Of a DNA stretch of 64,000 nucleotides, positions 24,346 through 32,787 are shown piece after piece. The first letter of the stretch is position 1; every line of letters starts with the position of its first letter. Source of the DNA: Methylotenera_A sp046594915 (GTDB lineage: Bacteria > Pseudomonadota > Gammaproteobacteria > Burkholderiales > Methylophilaceae). The translations under genes were made by a program, and so were the position numbers. The stretch lies in assembly GCA_046594915.1 (NCBI GenBank), contig JBKJRC010000009.1, forward strand, positions 1 through 64,000, read 5' to 3'. The notes below the pieces were generated by a model that saw only the letters and a program-made list of their open reading frames with translations, was not told the origin of the DNA and searched no databases.

Positions 24346-26787
24346 TTATACCGTAATCGTCTCAAACTCTTTATGCTGCTCACGTTTTTGCACGCGTTCT
24401 GACCAAGGCTCCACCGCACCCTGAAGTGCATATAACAGGCGCTCATAAGCAGCTTTGCGGCCTTCGTGGTCTTCAATGACACGTTGTTTTACATACTCCA
24501 AACCAACGCGCTCAATCCAATGCACGGTGCGATCTAAATAGCGCGCTTCCTCGCGGTAGATTTGGATGAATGCGCCTGAGTATTCCAGCACATCGTCACT
24601 GGTTTTGACTTTACACAAGAATTGCGCCACTTCGGTTTTAATACCACCGTTGCCGCCTACGTAAATCTCCCAGCCTGAATCCACGCCAATAATACCCACA
24701 TCTTTAATGCCTGATTCGGCACAGTTTCTTGGGCAGCCTGATACGGCAAATTTCACTTTATGTGGCGCCCACATATGGTCAAATGCTTTTTCAATATCAA
24801 TACCCATTTGTGTGGAATTTTGCGTACCAAAACGGCAGAATTCAGAACCCACGCAGGTTTTAACAGTACGGATACCTTTGGCGTAAGCGTAGCCAGAAGG
24901 CATATCTAAGTCTTTCCACATGCCGACCAAATCTTCTTTTTTCACGCCCAACAAATCGATACGTTGGCCACCAGTGACTTTTACCATTGGTACAGCATAT
25001 TTATCCGCCACATCGGCAATTTTGCGCAATTGGTCAGGCGTAGTGACGCCGCCATACATGCGCGGAATCACAGAATAGGTGCCGTCTTTTTGAATGTTGG
25101 CATGCACGCGTTCGTTAATAAAGCGCGATTGCGGATCATCCACCGCTTCATGCGGCCAAGTAGAAAGCAAATAGTAGTTAAGTGCTGGTCTGCAACTCGC
25201 GCAGCCGTTAGGTGTGCGCCAAGTCATGCCTTTCATGGCATCTGGAATATTTAGGTATTTGTTTTTACGGATTTCTTCACGCACTTCTTCATGGTTTTTA
25301 TCGGAACAACCGCAAATTGCTTTGCTGGTGCTTGGTGGCGCGTAACCGCCACCTAAGGCGCTGGCTAAAATCTGCTCAACCAAGCCAACACAACTGCCGC
25401 AGCTTGAGCCTGCTTTGGTTTGTTTTTTGACATCATCAATGGTAAACAAGCCTTGGTCTTGAATGGCTTTAACAATTGTACCTTTGCACACGCCATTGCA
25501 CCCGCACACTTCCATTTCGTTGGTCATGGCAGCGGCTTTGTCTTGACCTTGATGACCTGTATTGCCTAAGCTATCTTGGCCAAACATTAAAGAATCGCGG
25601 ATTTCATGAATCGGTTTTGCATCGCGTAGCATTTGGAAATACCAGGCGCCGTCTGCGGTATCGCCATAGAGCACGCTGCCAATGATTTTGTCATTTTTAA
25701 TGACGAGTTTTTTGTAAACCCCGCCAACGGCGTCGTGCAAAACGATTTCTTCGCGTTCATCCGCCGCTTCCATTGGGCTTCTGAAATCGCCTGCGCTAAA
25801 CAAATCGATACCGGTGACTTTTAATTTGGTGGAGGTGACCGAGCCTTTGTATGACCCAATACCAAAATTGGCTAAATGCGTGGCGCAGACTTTTGCCATT
25901 TCAAATAAGGGTGCAACCAAGCCGTATGAAATGCCACGATGTGCAACGCATTCACCCACCGCATAAACGCGCGGGTCAAAAGTTTGCATGGTGTCATTGA
26001 CCACAATGCCTTTATTGCAATAAATACCAGCCGATTCTGCCAGCGCAAAATTAGGGCGAATACCTACCGCCATCACCACTAAATCGGCGGCGATTTCTAA
26101 GCCATCGGTAAAGCGTGCGGCTTTTACGCGACCTCTGCCATCGTTAATCAGTTGCTCGGTATTTTTTTCCAGTAAAAAGTTTAGGCCTTTTGACTCTAAA
26201 CTCTTTTGCAGCATTTTGCCTGCTGTTTTATCCAATTGGCGTTCTAATAGCCATTCGTTTTTATGTACAACAGTCACATCCATGCCTTGAATTTTCAAAC
26301 CATTTGCTGCTTCTAAACCTAATAAACCGCCACCAATAACCACCGCATGTTTATATTTAGTGGCCGCATCAATCATGTCATTCGTATCTTTAATATCGCG
26401 ATAGCCAATCACACCTTGTAATTCTTTACCAGGAATTGGCAACATAAATGGTTTGGAGCCAGTTGCCAGGAGCAAGCGATCATATTCTGCACTGGCACCA
26501 TCTTCGGCGTAAACAATACGGTTTTTGCGATCAATCTTATTGATACGTGCACTGGTATAGAGCGTGATATTGTTTTCGGCATACCATTCGCGCGTATTCA
26601 AAATAATATCGTTAATGGTTTGCTCGTTCGCCAGCACGGGCGATAGCATGATGCGATTGTAGTTTGGATAAGGCTCATCACCGAACACGGTAATATCGTA
26701 AATATGCGGCGCGATTTTCAGCAGCTCCTCTACTACACGCATGCCAGCCATGCCATTGCCTACTACGACTAGTTTCATTTTTTGCAT
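24346..26787 (-). CDS. nirB: Assimilatory nitrite reductase [NAD(P)H], large subunit
   Basis: Cytoplasmic siroheme enzyme that reduces nitrite to ammonium with NirD. The 813 residues run FAD/NAD(P)H domain (GNGMAGMRVVEELL at 10-23, IGGGLLGLEAANGL at 151-164), BFD-type [2Fe-2S] domain (Cys428, 430 and 434; Cys463 and 466), a Cys-containing linker (Cys492, 494, 529, 532), then the sulfite/nitrite-reductase domain. The siroheme/[4Fe-4S] cysteines are at about 645, 651, 685 and 689 (CVGSEFCRFG and SGCPRNCAES). GAGGAA lies before the ATG. A sigma-54 promoter and an NtrC-like site lie upstream, so expression likely answers nitrogen limitation. Confidence 0.96.
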   Translation of the reverse strand: MQKMKLVVVGNGMAGMRVVEELLKIAPHIYDITVFGDEPYPNYNRIMLSPVLANEQTINDIILNTREWYAENNITLYTSARINKIDRKNRIVYAEDGASAEYDRLLLATGSKPFMLPIPGKELQGVIGYRDIKDTNDMIDAATKYKHAVVIGGGLLGLEAANGLKIQGMDVTVVHKNEWLLERQLDKTAGKMLQKSLESKGLNFLLEKNTEQLINDGRGRVKAARFTDGLEIAADLVVMAVGIRPNFALAESAGIYCNKGIVVNDTMQTFDPRVYAVGECVAHRGISYGLVAPLFEMAKVCATHLANFGIGSYKGSVTSTKLKVTGIDLFSAGDFRSPMEAADEREEIVLHDAVGGVYKKLVIKNDKIIGSVLYGDTADGAWYFQMLRDAKPIHEIRDSLMFGQDSLGNTGHQGQDKAAAMTNEMEVCGCNGVCKGTIVKAIQDQGLFTIDDVKKQTKAGSSCGSCVGLVEQILASALGGGYAPPSTSKAICGCSDKNHEEVREEIRKNKYLNIPDAMKGMTWRTPNGCASCRPALNYYLLSTWPHEAVDDPQSRFINERVHANIQKDGTYSVIPRMYGGVTTPDQLRKIADVADKYAVPMVKVTGGQRIDLLGVKKEDLVGMWKDLDMPSGYAYAKGIRTVKTCVGSEFCRFGTQNSTQMGIDIEKAFDHMWAPHKVKFAVSGCPRNCAESGIKDVGIIGVDSGWEIYVGGNGGIKTEVAQFLCKVKTSDDVLEYSGAFIQIYREEARYLDRTVHWIERVGLEYVKQRVIEDHEGRKAAYERLLYALQGAVEPWSERVQKREQHKEFETITV

Positions 26788-26858
26788 GATTTATTAATTT
26801 CCTCAACCGACTTTTAAGCTTTGTATAGTAAGCATTATTTTTGATCTTTTAATATATA

Positions 26859-26878
26859 AAGCAATTCATGTGCCGACT
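26859..26878 (-). promoter_or_regulatory. Sigma-54 promoter of nirB
   Basis: On the minus strand the segment reads CGGCACATGAATTGCTTT. GG (26874-26873) and GC (26862-26861) are exactly ten bases apart, matching the -24/-12 pattern GGCAC-N5-TTGCT. Transcription would start near 26850, about 60 bases before the nirB ATG. An NtrC-like site lies about 150 bases upstream of that start. Confidence 0.82.
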
Positions 26879-26967
26879 TGTAAATTAAGAAATATTATCA
26901 TTTTAAAACAAATAGTTAACGTGTTTACAGCGTGTAAATTTATCCATTTAACACTAAATATGCATCA

Positions 26968-27020
26968 AAATGTACAAATGCACCATCATAGAAGCACTAA
27001 TGCGGTGCATTTGTACATTT
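26968..27020. promoter_or_regulatory. Long palindrome with NtrC-like binding site upstream of nirB
   Basis: Perfect 17-bp arms (26968-26984 and 27004-27020, arm AAATGTACAAATGCACC) are separated by 19 bases. Within it, GCAC (26994-26997), seven bases, then GTGC (27005-27008) match the NtrC dyad GCAC-N7-GTGC; the outer arm TGCACC gives another half-site. The position suits an enhancer for the sigma-54 promoter at 26859-26878. As RNA it could also fold after the porin gene. Confidence 0.75.
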
Positions 27021-27079
27021 CTAGTACTCAGTATAAAAAATCAGTGTTAGATTAACCTGCTCACACTCTGCAATTTACA

Positions 27080-28561
27080 TTAAAAAGTGTACTGTGCGGT
27101 TAACCATACAATTTCTTTATCGGCTTTGCGTGGCACAGCGCCTAATGTTGTGCCATAAATGTCGCTTTCTCTGAAATTGGCATACTCGATTTTTCCCCAT
27201 AAATTAGCTTTAAATGGGTAGGTAAGGCCTAAGTCGAATTCTGTGCCGTATTTATCGCCAAAGCGACGATTTGCAGCTGTACTGCCCAGCGTTTCATAGT
27301 TTTCATCTGATTTAAACAGGTGATATTCAGAATAAATTTTTAATTTATCAATTGCACCCGATATGGTTACAAAAGTATCTTTTATGCCTTGTCTGGGTGT
27401 TGCCAAAAAGTGGTCAGCCCATCCTTGAAATAAATGGTTTGTGCCAAGCGGTGTTTGGAAAGCATATTTGCCATTATTGCTAGAAAGCACTTCATGGTCT
27501 AAACGAATCGACCAAGCATTGTATGCAGCGCCACCACCAATTTTTAAATAATGCGCATCAATAGCAGAGTTTCCGCCACGATAATCGTCCTGCTTCGCAT
27601 ATTCTGCGGTGTATAAACCCTTCCAGTTTGGCGTAAAGATATGCACGCCGTCTAAACGTAAGCCAAATGTTTTGCTGCTGGCGTCTGCAAATGGAACACC
27701 GCCAACCTTCGGCACATCTTGACTAGAGCCAAGTCCATTACCACCTTGCGGTACGAAACCTGCAGCAGCTGGGTTGCCTGCGTTTTGGCTTAGATTTGCT
27801 ACATCGACGAAATAGCCATAACCTACCAAAGACTCTGTTGGCGAAATGCGATATTTTGCGTTGATTAAATCAATGTTGCCATTGCGATCTTCGGTGTTAA
27901 TTTGTCTCACTTGATAAAAGTGGCTATAAAATAGCTCGGTATCGGGGATGCTTTTATTTAAAACAGAAACACCGTCAAACACTTGGGTATTCTGACGGAA
28001 AGCAATATCACCAATAAAACGCACATTGTCTAAATTAACTACTTGGCGGCCAAGGCGTACCTTGGTGTTTTTAATACCAGACCAATCAACGAAAAGTTGA
28101 TTGATATCGGTAAAGCCAGGGTCAACTATGTTGGCAAACTGACGCTTGAATAAGGATGAGTTGGCAGTACCATTATTGTGTTCTGGCTCATTGCCGCGCC
28201 TATCATTAAAGTCGTCGTTAAATTCATGCACATCGGTTATTTGTGCCGCAAAACTAAAATTTTTGTATGGTGCAGTTTGCCAGCCCAACAATGTGCGAGT
28301 GGTAAATGCATAGGTGTTCTTTAGCTCCTTGGTGCCGTTTGGTGCTGGCTGTAAATTATCTTGGTCAAGATTTTCATAGCGTGCACGTACGCTGCTCATC
28401 GAGGTGCCATCTTTAATTGCTTCCAAAAACGTATATTCTGGCTCTGCCGCTTCTGCCGCTACTACTATTTCCTCTGCATGTGTGCTACTCGCAAAGCTGG
28501 CTAGCGCCAAACATAAGTTAATGGTTAATACGTTTAATTTTAATAAATGCGTTTTTTTCAT
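27080..28561 (-). CDS. Outer-membrane beta-barrel protein, alginate-export/porin-like
   Basis: A 493-residue outer-membrane protein with a signal peptide (about 1-29, ending THA-EE) and a strand-rich barrel ending in a terminal Phe (WLTAQYTF). Segments such as FVDWSGIKNTKVRLGRQVVN and IGDIAFRQNTQVFDGVSVL resemble the alginate-export/AlgE-type barrel family that includes many putative porins. It follows nrtC on the same strand, which suggests a porin letting nitrate into the periplasm for the ABC system. The family fit is moderate and substrate is inferred from context. Confidence 0.75.
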   Translation of the reverse strand: MKKTHLLKLNVLTINLCLALASFASSTHAEEIVVAAEAAEPEYTFLEAIKDGTSMSSVRARYENLDQDNLQPAPNGTKELKNTYAFTTRTLLGWQTAPYKNFSFAAQITDVHEFNDDFNDRRGNEPEHNNGTANSSLFKRQFANIVDPGFTDINQLFVDWSGIKNTKVRLGRQVVNLDNVRFIGDIAFRQNTQVFDGVSVLNKSIPDTELFYSHFYQVRQINTEDRNGNIDLINAKYRISPTESLVGYGYFVDVANLSQNAGNPAAAGFVPQGGNGLGSSQDVPKVGGVPFADASSKTFGLRLDGVHIFTPNWKGLYTAEYAKQDDYRGGNSAIDAHYLKIGGGAAYNAWSIRLDHEVLSSNNGKYAFQTPLGTNHLFQGWADHFLATPRQGIKDTFVTISGAIDKLKIYSEYHLFKSDENYETLGSTAANRRFGDKYGTEFDLGLTYPFKANLWGKIEYANFRESDIYGTTLGAVPRKADKEIVWLTAQYTF

Positions 28562-28612
28562 TGTGGTTATCTCTAATAAGTAATGATGAATGAATGTAAT
28601 TAATTTGTTGCG

Positions 28613-29464
28613 TTAAGCCGCTTTTTTAGCATGACGTTCGTATAAGAATTTCAATACTTCCGAGCGCAAATGGTTGTAATGGACGTTTTCGGCCAGCTCT
28701 AAACGTTTACGTGGGTAAGGCAAATCGACCGCTAAAATTTCGCCAATTCCCGCACTTGGGCCGTTAGTCATCATCACAATGCGGTCTGATAGCAACACTG
28801 CTTCATCCACATCGTGCGTCACCATCACCGCCGTTGCGCCCGATTTTTGCATAATGCGCATCAGTTCATCTTGCAAGCCTGCGCGGGTTAATGCATCCAA
28901 TGCACCAAATGGCTCATCCAGTAACAGCACTTTTGGTTCCATCGCAAGCGCTCTGGCAATACCGACGCGTTGTTTCATACCACCCGATATTTCATTTGGA
29001 CGTTTTTCAACGGCGTGGCCTAAACCAACCAAATCCAGCGCGGCATAAGTACGTGCTTCTTGCTGTACTTTGGATTCACTGCCAAATACCCGTTCTACCG
29101 CTAAATATACGTTTTCATAGCAGCTTAGCCATGGCAATAAGGAGTGGTTTTGAAACACCACCGCGCGCTCTGGCCCAGGTGCGGCAATTTCGCGACCAGC
29201 ACAAAATAAATTACCGCTGGTTGGCTTTAATAAACCAGCAATCAAATTGAGCACGGTGGATTTTCCGCAGCCAGAGTGGCCAATAATCGACACAAACTCA
29301 CCTTGTGTAATGCTTAAGTTAATGTGTTTTAATGCCTCAAACTCACCTTTTTTGGTGACAAAACGCATGTCAACATCTTCAATATGTACGTAGCGTTCGA
29401 TTGCTGTTCCTGTTTTTTTACGCATGGTTGCGTCAGTAGTAGTTTCATTTAAAATCGCGTTCAT
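28613..29464 (-). CDS. nrtC: Nitrate ABC transporter, ATP-binding protein
   Basis: ATPase of the nitrate/nitrite importer (NrtC/NrtD/NasD class). The 283 residues contain Walker A GHSGCGKST, Q-loop VVFQNHSLLPW, signature ISGGMKQRVGIARAL, Walker B VLLLDEPFGALDALT and the switch His in VMVTHDVDEA. It lacks the C-terminal NrtA-like domain of cyanobacterial NrtC, so it is closer to NrtD/NasD in layout. The ATG at 29464 is preferred over an upstream TTG because AAGGAA lies six bases before it. It is followed by the porin-like gene. Confidence 0.92.
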   Translation of the reverse strand: MNAILNETTTDATMRKKTGTAIERYVHIEDVDMRFVTKKGEFEALKHINLSITQGEFVSIIGHSGCGKSTVLNLIAGLLKPTSGNLFCAGREIAAPGPERAVVFQNHSLLPWLSCYENVYLAVERVFGSESKVQQEARTYAALDLVGLGHAVEKRPNEISGGMKQRVGIARALAMEPKVLLLDEPFGALDALTRAGLQDELMRIMQKSGATAVMVTHDVDEAVLLSDRIVMMTNGPSAGIGEILAVDLPYPRKRLELAENVHYNHLRSEVLKFLYERHAKKAA

Positions 29465-29509
29465 TCGATTGTTCCTTATTCGCAAGTGAAAGTTATTTGT
29501 AAGTGAAAG

Positions 29510-30475
29510 TTATTCGTAGGCAAAACGTTTAGCCAACATTGATAAGCCCAGTTCTAGCAACAAACCAATAATGCCAACCACAAAAATGGCAATGATGATG
29601 TGTTCATAGTTAGAAGCGTTATATTCATCCCACAGCCAAAAACCAATACCCGCGCCACCATTAAGCATTTCTGCCGCTACGATCACCAGCCAGGCAATGC
29701 CGATTGAAAGGCGCACGCCAGTCATCATGTAAGGCAACACATAAGGAAATGAAATTTTAGTGATGATTTTCCACTCGCTCAAATTCAGCACTTTGGCCAC
29801 GTTCATATAATCTTGCGGCACTTTGCTCACTCCTACTGCGGTGTTAATCACCATGGGCCAAATACTGGAGATAAAAATAACCCAGATGGCAGCAGGGCCA
29901 GCAGCGCCCATCACCAGCAAGCCCAGCGGCAACCAAGCCAATGGCGACACGGGGCGTAAAAGACTAATCACTGGCGCTGTCATTTGCGACATAAACTTGT
30001 AACGACCAATCATAAAACCTAGTGGAATGCCGACCAGCGCAGCTAAGCCAAAGCCTAAACCAACGCGTTCTAATGACGATAGAATATTCCAACCAATGCC
30101 CTGATCATCTAAGCTGTTGCGATGAAAGGGGTGCGAAAATAATTCCAGCGCAGAAGTCCAAGTGCTGAGTGGCCCCGGTAATACAGGCTGCTGATGGGAA
30201 AGCAAGGTCCAAATACCTAAAAACAGCAAAATCCCAAACACAGGCGGTATTGACGTTTTTAAAACTTCCGTTGCTTTGATTTGTACTGGACTTTTTTTAA
30301 ACGCTATGGACATCGCAGCCGATTTCTCTGCGTTGACTTTTACTTCTTCGGCTAGCATTTTCATATGGCTGTTATCTTCGTTTGCGGCAACGATGCTGTC
30401 TGTAGCTGCCTGACTGGGTTTGGCGTCATTTAAAATAAGTTTTAAATGCTCTTTACTGATACTTGCTGCGCTCAT
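29510..30475 (-). CDS. nrtB: Nitrate ABC transporter, permease protein
   Basis: Inner-membrane permease of the nitrate importer (NrtB/NasE class). The 321 residues have about six membrane helices and the binding-protein-dependent transport signature, with the EAA-type loop near NVAKVLNLSEWKIITKISFP. NGGAGIGFWLWDEYN near the C-terminus is typical of nitrate permeases. About 75 charged residues precede the first helix, a longer cytosolic N-terminus than usual. The start is well supported by AAAGGAGA just upstream. It lies between nrtA and nrtC. Confidence 0.93.
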   Translation of the reverse strand: MSAASISKEHLKLILNDAKPSQAATDSIVAANEDNSHMKMLAEEVKVNAEKSAAMSIAFKKSPVQIKATEVLKTSIPPVFGILLFLGIWTLLSHQQPVLPGPLSTWTSALELFSHPFHRNSLDDQGIGWNILSSLERVGLGFGLAALVGIPLGFMIGRYKFMSQMTAPVISLLRPVSPLAWLPLGLLVMGAAGPAAIWVIFISSIWPMVINTAVGVSKVPQDYMNVAKVLNLSEWKIITKISFPYVLPYMMTGVRLSIGIAWLVIVAAEMLNGGAGIGFWLWDEYNASNYEHIIIAIFVVGIIGLLLELGLSMLAKRFAYE

Positions 30476-30552
30476 GGCAATCTCCTTTAAAACGGTAGCG
30501 ATTAGAAATAGCTACGTTTTTAGTTCTAATTAATCTTTAAAACTATGAATTA

Positions 30553-31875
30553 CTAAGCTTTAATTTTGAAACTGGCCGCATACGCAGCAGGATTTGAACC
30601 ATCCCACACCACACCATCCAACAATTTGCTGGAACGCATCGGGCTTTTAGGAATGCTGGTGCCAGTTAAGCTGGCTGCTTCTGTATAAAGTTTGATGTCG
30701 TTCACTTTGGTGGCAACTGCCAGATAATCAGGATCTGCTTTCAATAAGCCCCAACGTTTATGCTGCGTTAAAAACCACATGCCGTCGGATAGGTAAGGGA
30801 AATTCACAGCACCATCTTGGTAGAATTTCATATAATTCGCGTCTTTCCATTTTTTGCCATTGCCATTGTCGTAATCACCAACAAAACGGCCTGCAATCAC
30901 ATCTTCTGACGTATTAACATAGGCTTTTGCCGAAATGATTTTGGCTACTTTTGCACGATTTTCGATTGCATCGATGTATTTGCACGCATCCAAAATGGCC
31001 GCAATCATCGCGCGCGCCGTATTGGGATTTTTCTCAACAAATTCAGCCGTAGTGCCCAATACTTTTTCTGGGTGATCTTGCCAAATATCTTGCGTAGTAG
31101 TAACAGTAAAGCCTACTTTATCGGCAATCGCGCGTGCGCCCCATGGCTCGCCCACACAAAATCCATCCATATTGCCAATACGCATATTGGCCACCATTTG
31201 CGGCGGTGGAACAACAATCGATTTAACATCTTTAACAGGGTTAATACCGTTGGCAGCGAGCCAGTAATTTAGCCACATTGCGTGCGTGCCAGTGGGAAAA
31301 GTTTGGGCAAAAGTGAAATCGCGGTTTTCGTTGGCCATCACGCGTTTTAACGATTTACCGTCTTTAACGCCTTTTTCTTTTAAAGCCGTAGAAAGTGTGA
31401 TGGCTTGGCCGTTATGGTCTAAATTCATCAATACTTTCATGTCTTTCTGTTGGCCGCCAATGCCAAGCTGTACACCATAAATCAAGCCATACAGCACATG
31501 CGCCGCATGTAGTTCACCGTTCATAGTCTTGTCACGCACGGCTGCCCAAGAGGCTTGTTTAGCGGGGATAATTTTAATGCCATATTTTTTGTCAAAACCC
31601 ATTTCCGCCGCAATAACCACTGGCGCACAATCGGTTAACGGAATAAATCCAATTTTAACTTCGGTGATTTCTGGCGCATCACTGCCAGCCGCATAAGCCA
31701 TATTTTTAATGCCTGCTGGCACAATATTCAACGCCACAGCAGCGCCAAACGCCCCTGCGATACTGTGTTTAAAAAACTGACGGCGGCTGGCATCCACCGA
31801 ATTGCTTGTATCAATACTGCTAGTGACTGCATTAGCGGTGTTGGTTTTGTCTTGGTTTTTATCTTGGCCTTGCAT
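30553..31875 (-). CDS. nrtA: Nitrate ABC transporter, periplasmic substrate-binding protein
   Basis: Nitrate-binding protein of the ABC importer (NrtA/NasF class). The 440 residues carry a twin-arginine signal (SRRQFFKHSIAGAF near 30-43, cleavage after an AYA segment), so it is exported folded by Tat. The NrtA-type core includes KIGFIPLTDCAPVVIAAEMG, the cofactor-binding-like HVLYGLIYGVQLGIGG and FCVGEPWGARA. AAAGGAAA lies before the ATG. It is preceded by the NasT-type leader. Because it has an export signal it is unlikely to be the cytosolic nitrate sensor NasS, its close relative. Confidence 0.94.
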   Translation of the reverse strand: MQGQDKNQDKTNTANAVTSSIDTSNSVDASRRQFFKHSIAGAFGAAVALNIVPAGIKNMAYAAGSDAPEITEVKIGFIPLTDCAPVVIAAEMGFDKKYGIKIIPAKQASWAAVRDKTMNGELHAAHVLYGLIYGVQLGIGGQQKDMKVLMNLDHNGQAITLSTALKEKGVKDGKSLKRVMANENRDFTFAQTFPTGTHAMWLNYWLAANGINPVKDVKSIVVPPPQMVANMRIGNMDGFCVGEPWGARAIADKVGFTVTTTQDIWQDHPEKVLGTTAEFVEKNPNTARAMIAAILDACKYIDAIENRAKVAKIISAKAYVNTSEDVIAGRFVGDYDNGNGKKWKDANYMKFYQDGAVNFPYLSDGMWFLTQHKRWGLLKADPDYLAVATKVNDIKLYTEAASLTGTSIPKSPMRSSKLLDGVVWDGSNPAAYAASFKIKA

Positions 31876-31951
31876 ATTTTTTCCTTTAACTAAGGTTGAT
31901 TTTTAAATTTTTTAACTAAAAAAAGTGTTAACTACAAAAGCTTTACCCATT

Positions 31952-31998
31952 AAAAAAGCGCCTTAACAATGAGATTTTTAACCTCATTACTAAGACGC
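31952..31998 (-). terminator. Leader terminator upstream of nrtA, target of NasT antitermination
   Basis: On the minus strand a 16-bp stem (31998-31983 with 31973-31958, three G-U wobbles) closes a 9-base loop and is followed by TTTTTT (31957-31952). It lies between nasT and nrtA, downstream of two ANTAR-type hairpins, so it likely blocks nrt expression until NasT relieves it. Confidence 0.88.
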
Positions 31999-32024
31999 CT
32001 TTGTCTTTTAATTTCATCTCTAAC

Positions 32025-32076
32025 ATGCCATCTTTGGCATATTTTTTTATAACCTTACATACCCTTCATTGGGATG
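32025..32076 (-). promoter_or_regulatory. ANTAR target: two hexaloop hairpins (P1, P2) in the nasT-nrtA leader
   Basis: On the minus strand P1 (32076-32058) reads CATCCCAATGAAGGGTATG: stem CATCCC/GGG-ATG with one bulged T and hexaloop AATGAA. P2 (32040-32025) reads ATGCCAAAGATGGCAT: stem ATGCC/GGCAT and hexaloop AAAGAT. Both loops have A at position 1 and G at position 4, the known ANTAR recognition bases. They are 17 bases apart, and the terminator follows 26 bases after P2. Confidence 0.85.
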
Positions 32077-32110
32077 CAGGCTCTGTACTAAACCAACCTA
32101 AATACTTAAC

Positions 32111-32689
32111 TTAAATAATCAGCATTTTTGCCGCTTCAATTAATTGATGCGATAAATCCGCTAATTTCATATTCTTTTTCATCGCCATATTGCGCAGCAA
32201 ACTGTAGGCTTCTTCTTCATCAATTTGGCGTTGTTTCATCATTAAACCTTTTGCGCGCTCAATCACTTTGCGCTCATCTAGTTTAAGATTGGCTATATTA
32301 AGTTCTGAACGTAAATTTTTAAATTCTTCAAACCTTGCCACTGCAGCATCAATCACTGGTATCAACCTTTCGCTAGGAATATCACCCACCACATAAGCAC
32401 TAACACCCGCTTGCGTTGCCGCTTTAATTTTTTCTTTATTGCCGTCATGCGTAAACATCACCACGGGCCGCGGGTCATGCATGCTCATCACACAAATATT
32501 TTCCAATGTGTCGCGGCTTGGAGATTCGGTATCAATAATCACAATATCGGGCTTAATCTCGCAACACTTGGCTTCTAAATTAATGGTGTTTTCAACATGC
32601 GCAATCACTTCAAACCCATTATCAATCAACGATTGTTTTAACGGTTTACTGCGCATTAAATCATTATCAACAATCATCACTTTTAACAT
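32111..32689 (-). CDS. nasT: ANTAR-domain antitermination response regulator NasT
   Basis: RNA-binding antiterminator for nitrate assimilation genes. The 192 residues have an N-terminal receiver-like domain (about 1-118, VMIVDNDL and VIIDTESP with Asp53) and a C-terminal ANTAR domain (about 125-185, with RKVIERAKGLMMKQRQIDEE and AYSLLRNMAMKK). In known systems NasT is held by the nitrate sensor NasS and, when freed by nitrate, binds two-hairpin leaders to prevent termination. Here the leader directly downstream has exactly that layout, but no nasS is in the window. A sigma-54 promoter lies so close upstream that the mRNA may be nearly leaderless. Confidence 0.93.
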   Translation of the reverse strand: MLKVMIVDNDLMRSKPLKQSLIDNGFEVIAHVENTINLEAKCCEIKPDIVIIDTESPSRDTLENICVMSMHDPRPVVMFTHDGNKEKIKAATQAGVSAYVVGDIPSERLIPVIDAAVARFEEFKNLRSELNIANLKLDERKVIERAKGLMMKQRQIDEEEAYSLLRNMAMKKNMKLADLSHQLIEAAKMLII

Positions 32690-32701
32690 GATTAATACAT
32701 A

Positions 32702-32717
32702 GCAAAGGCTATGCCAG
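32702..32717 (-). promoter_or_regulatory. Sigma-54 promoter of nasT
   Basis: The minus strand reads CTGGCATAGCCTTTGCT. GG (32715-32714) and GC (32703-32702) are ten bases apart, matching TGGCA-N6-TTGCT. The predicted transcription start is near 32690, one base before the annotated nasT ATG, so the mRNA would be leaderless or translation may start at the Met four codons further on. Confidence 0.8.
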
Positions 32718-32787
32718 TTACGATATTTATACTAACTTATTGAATTAATTAATTAAATTAAGGTTGAATACGGTTAAGAACAGTAGA

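Noticed and set aside
30553..31875. Calling the NrtA-like protein NasS
   Set aside because: It has a clear twin-arginine export signal, while NasS is cytosolic.
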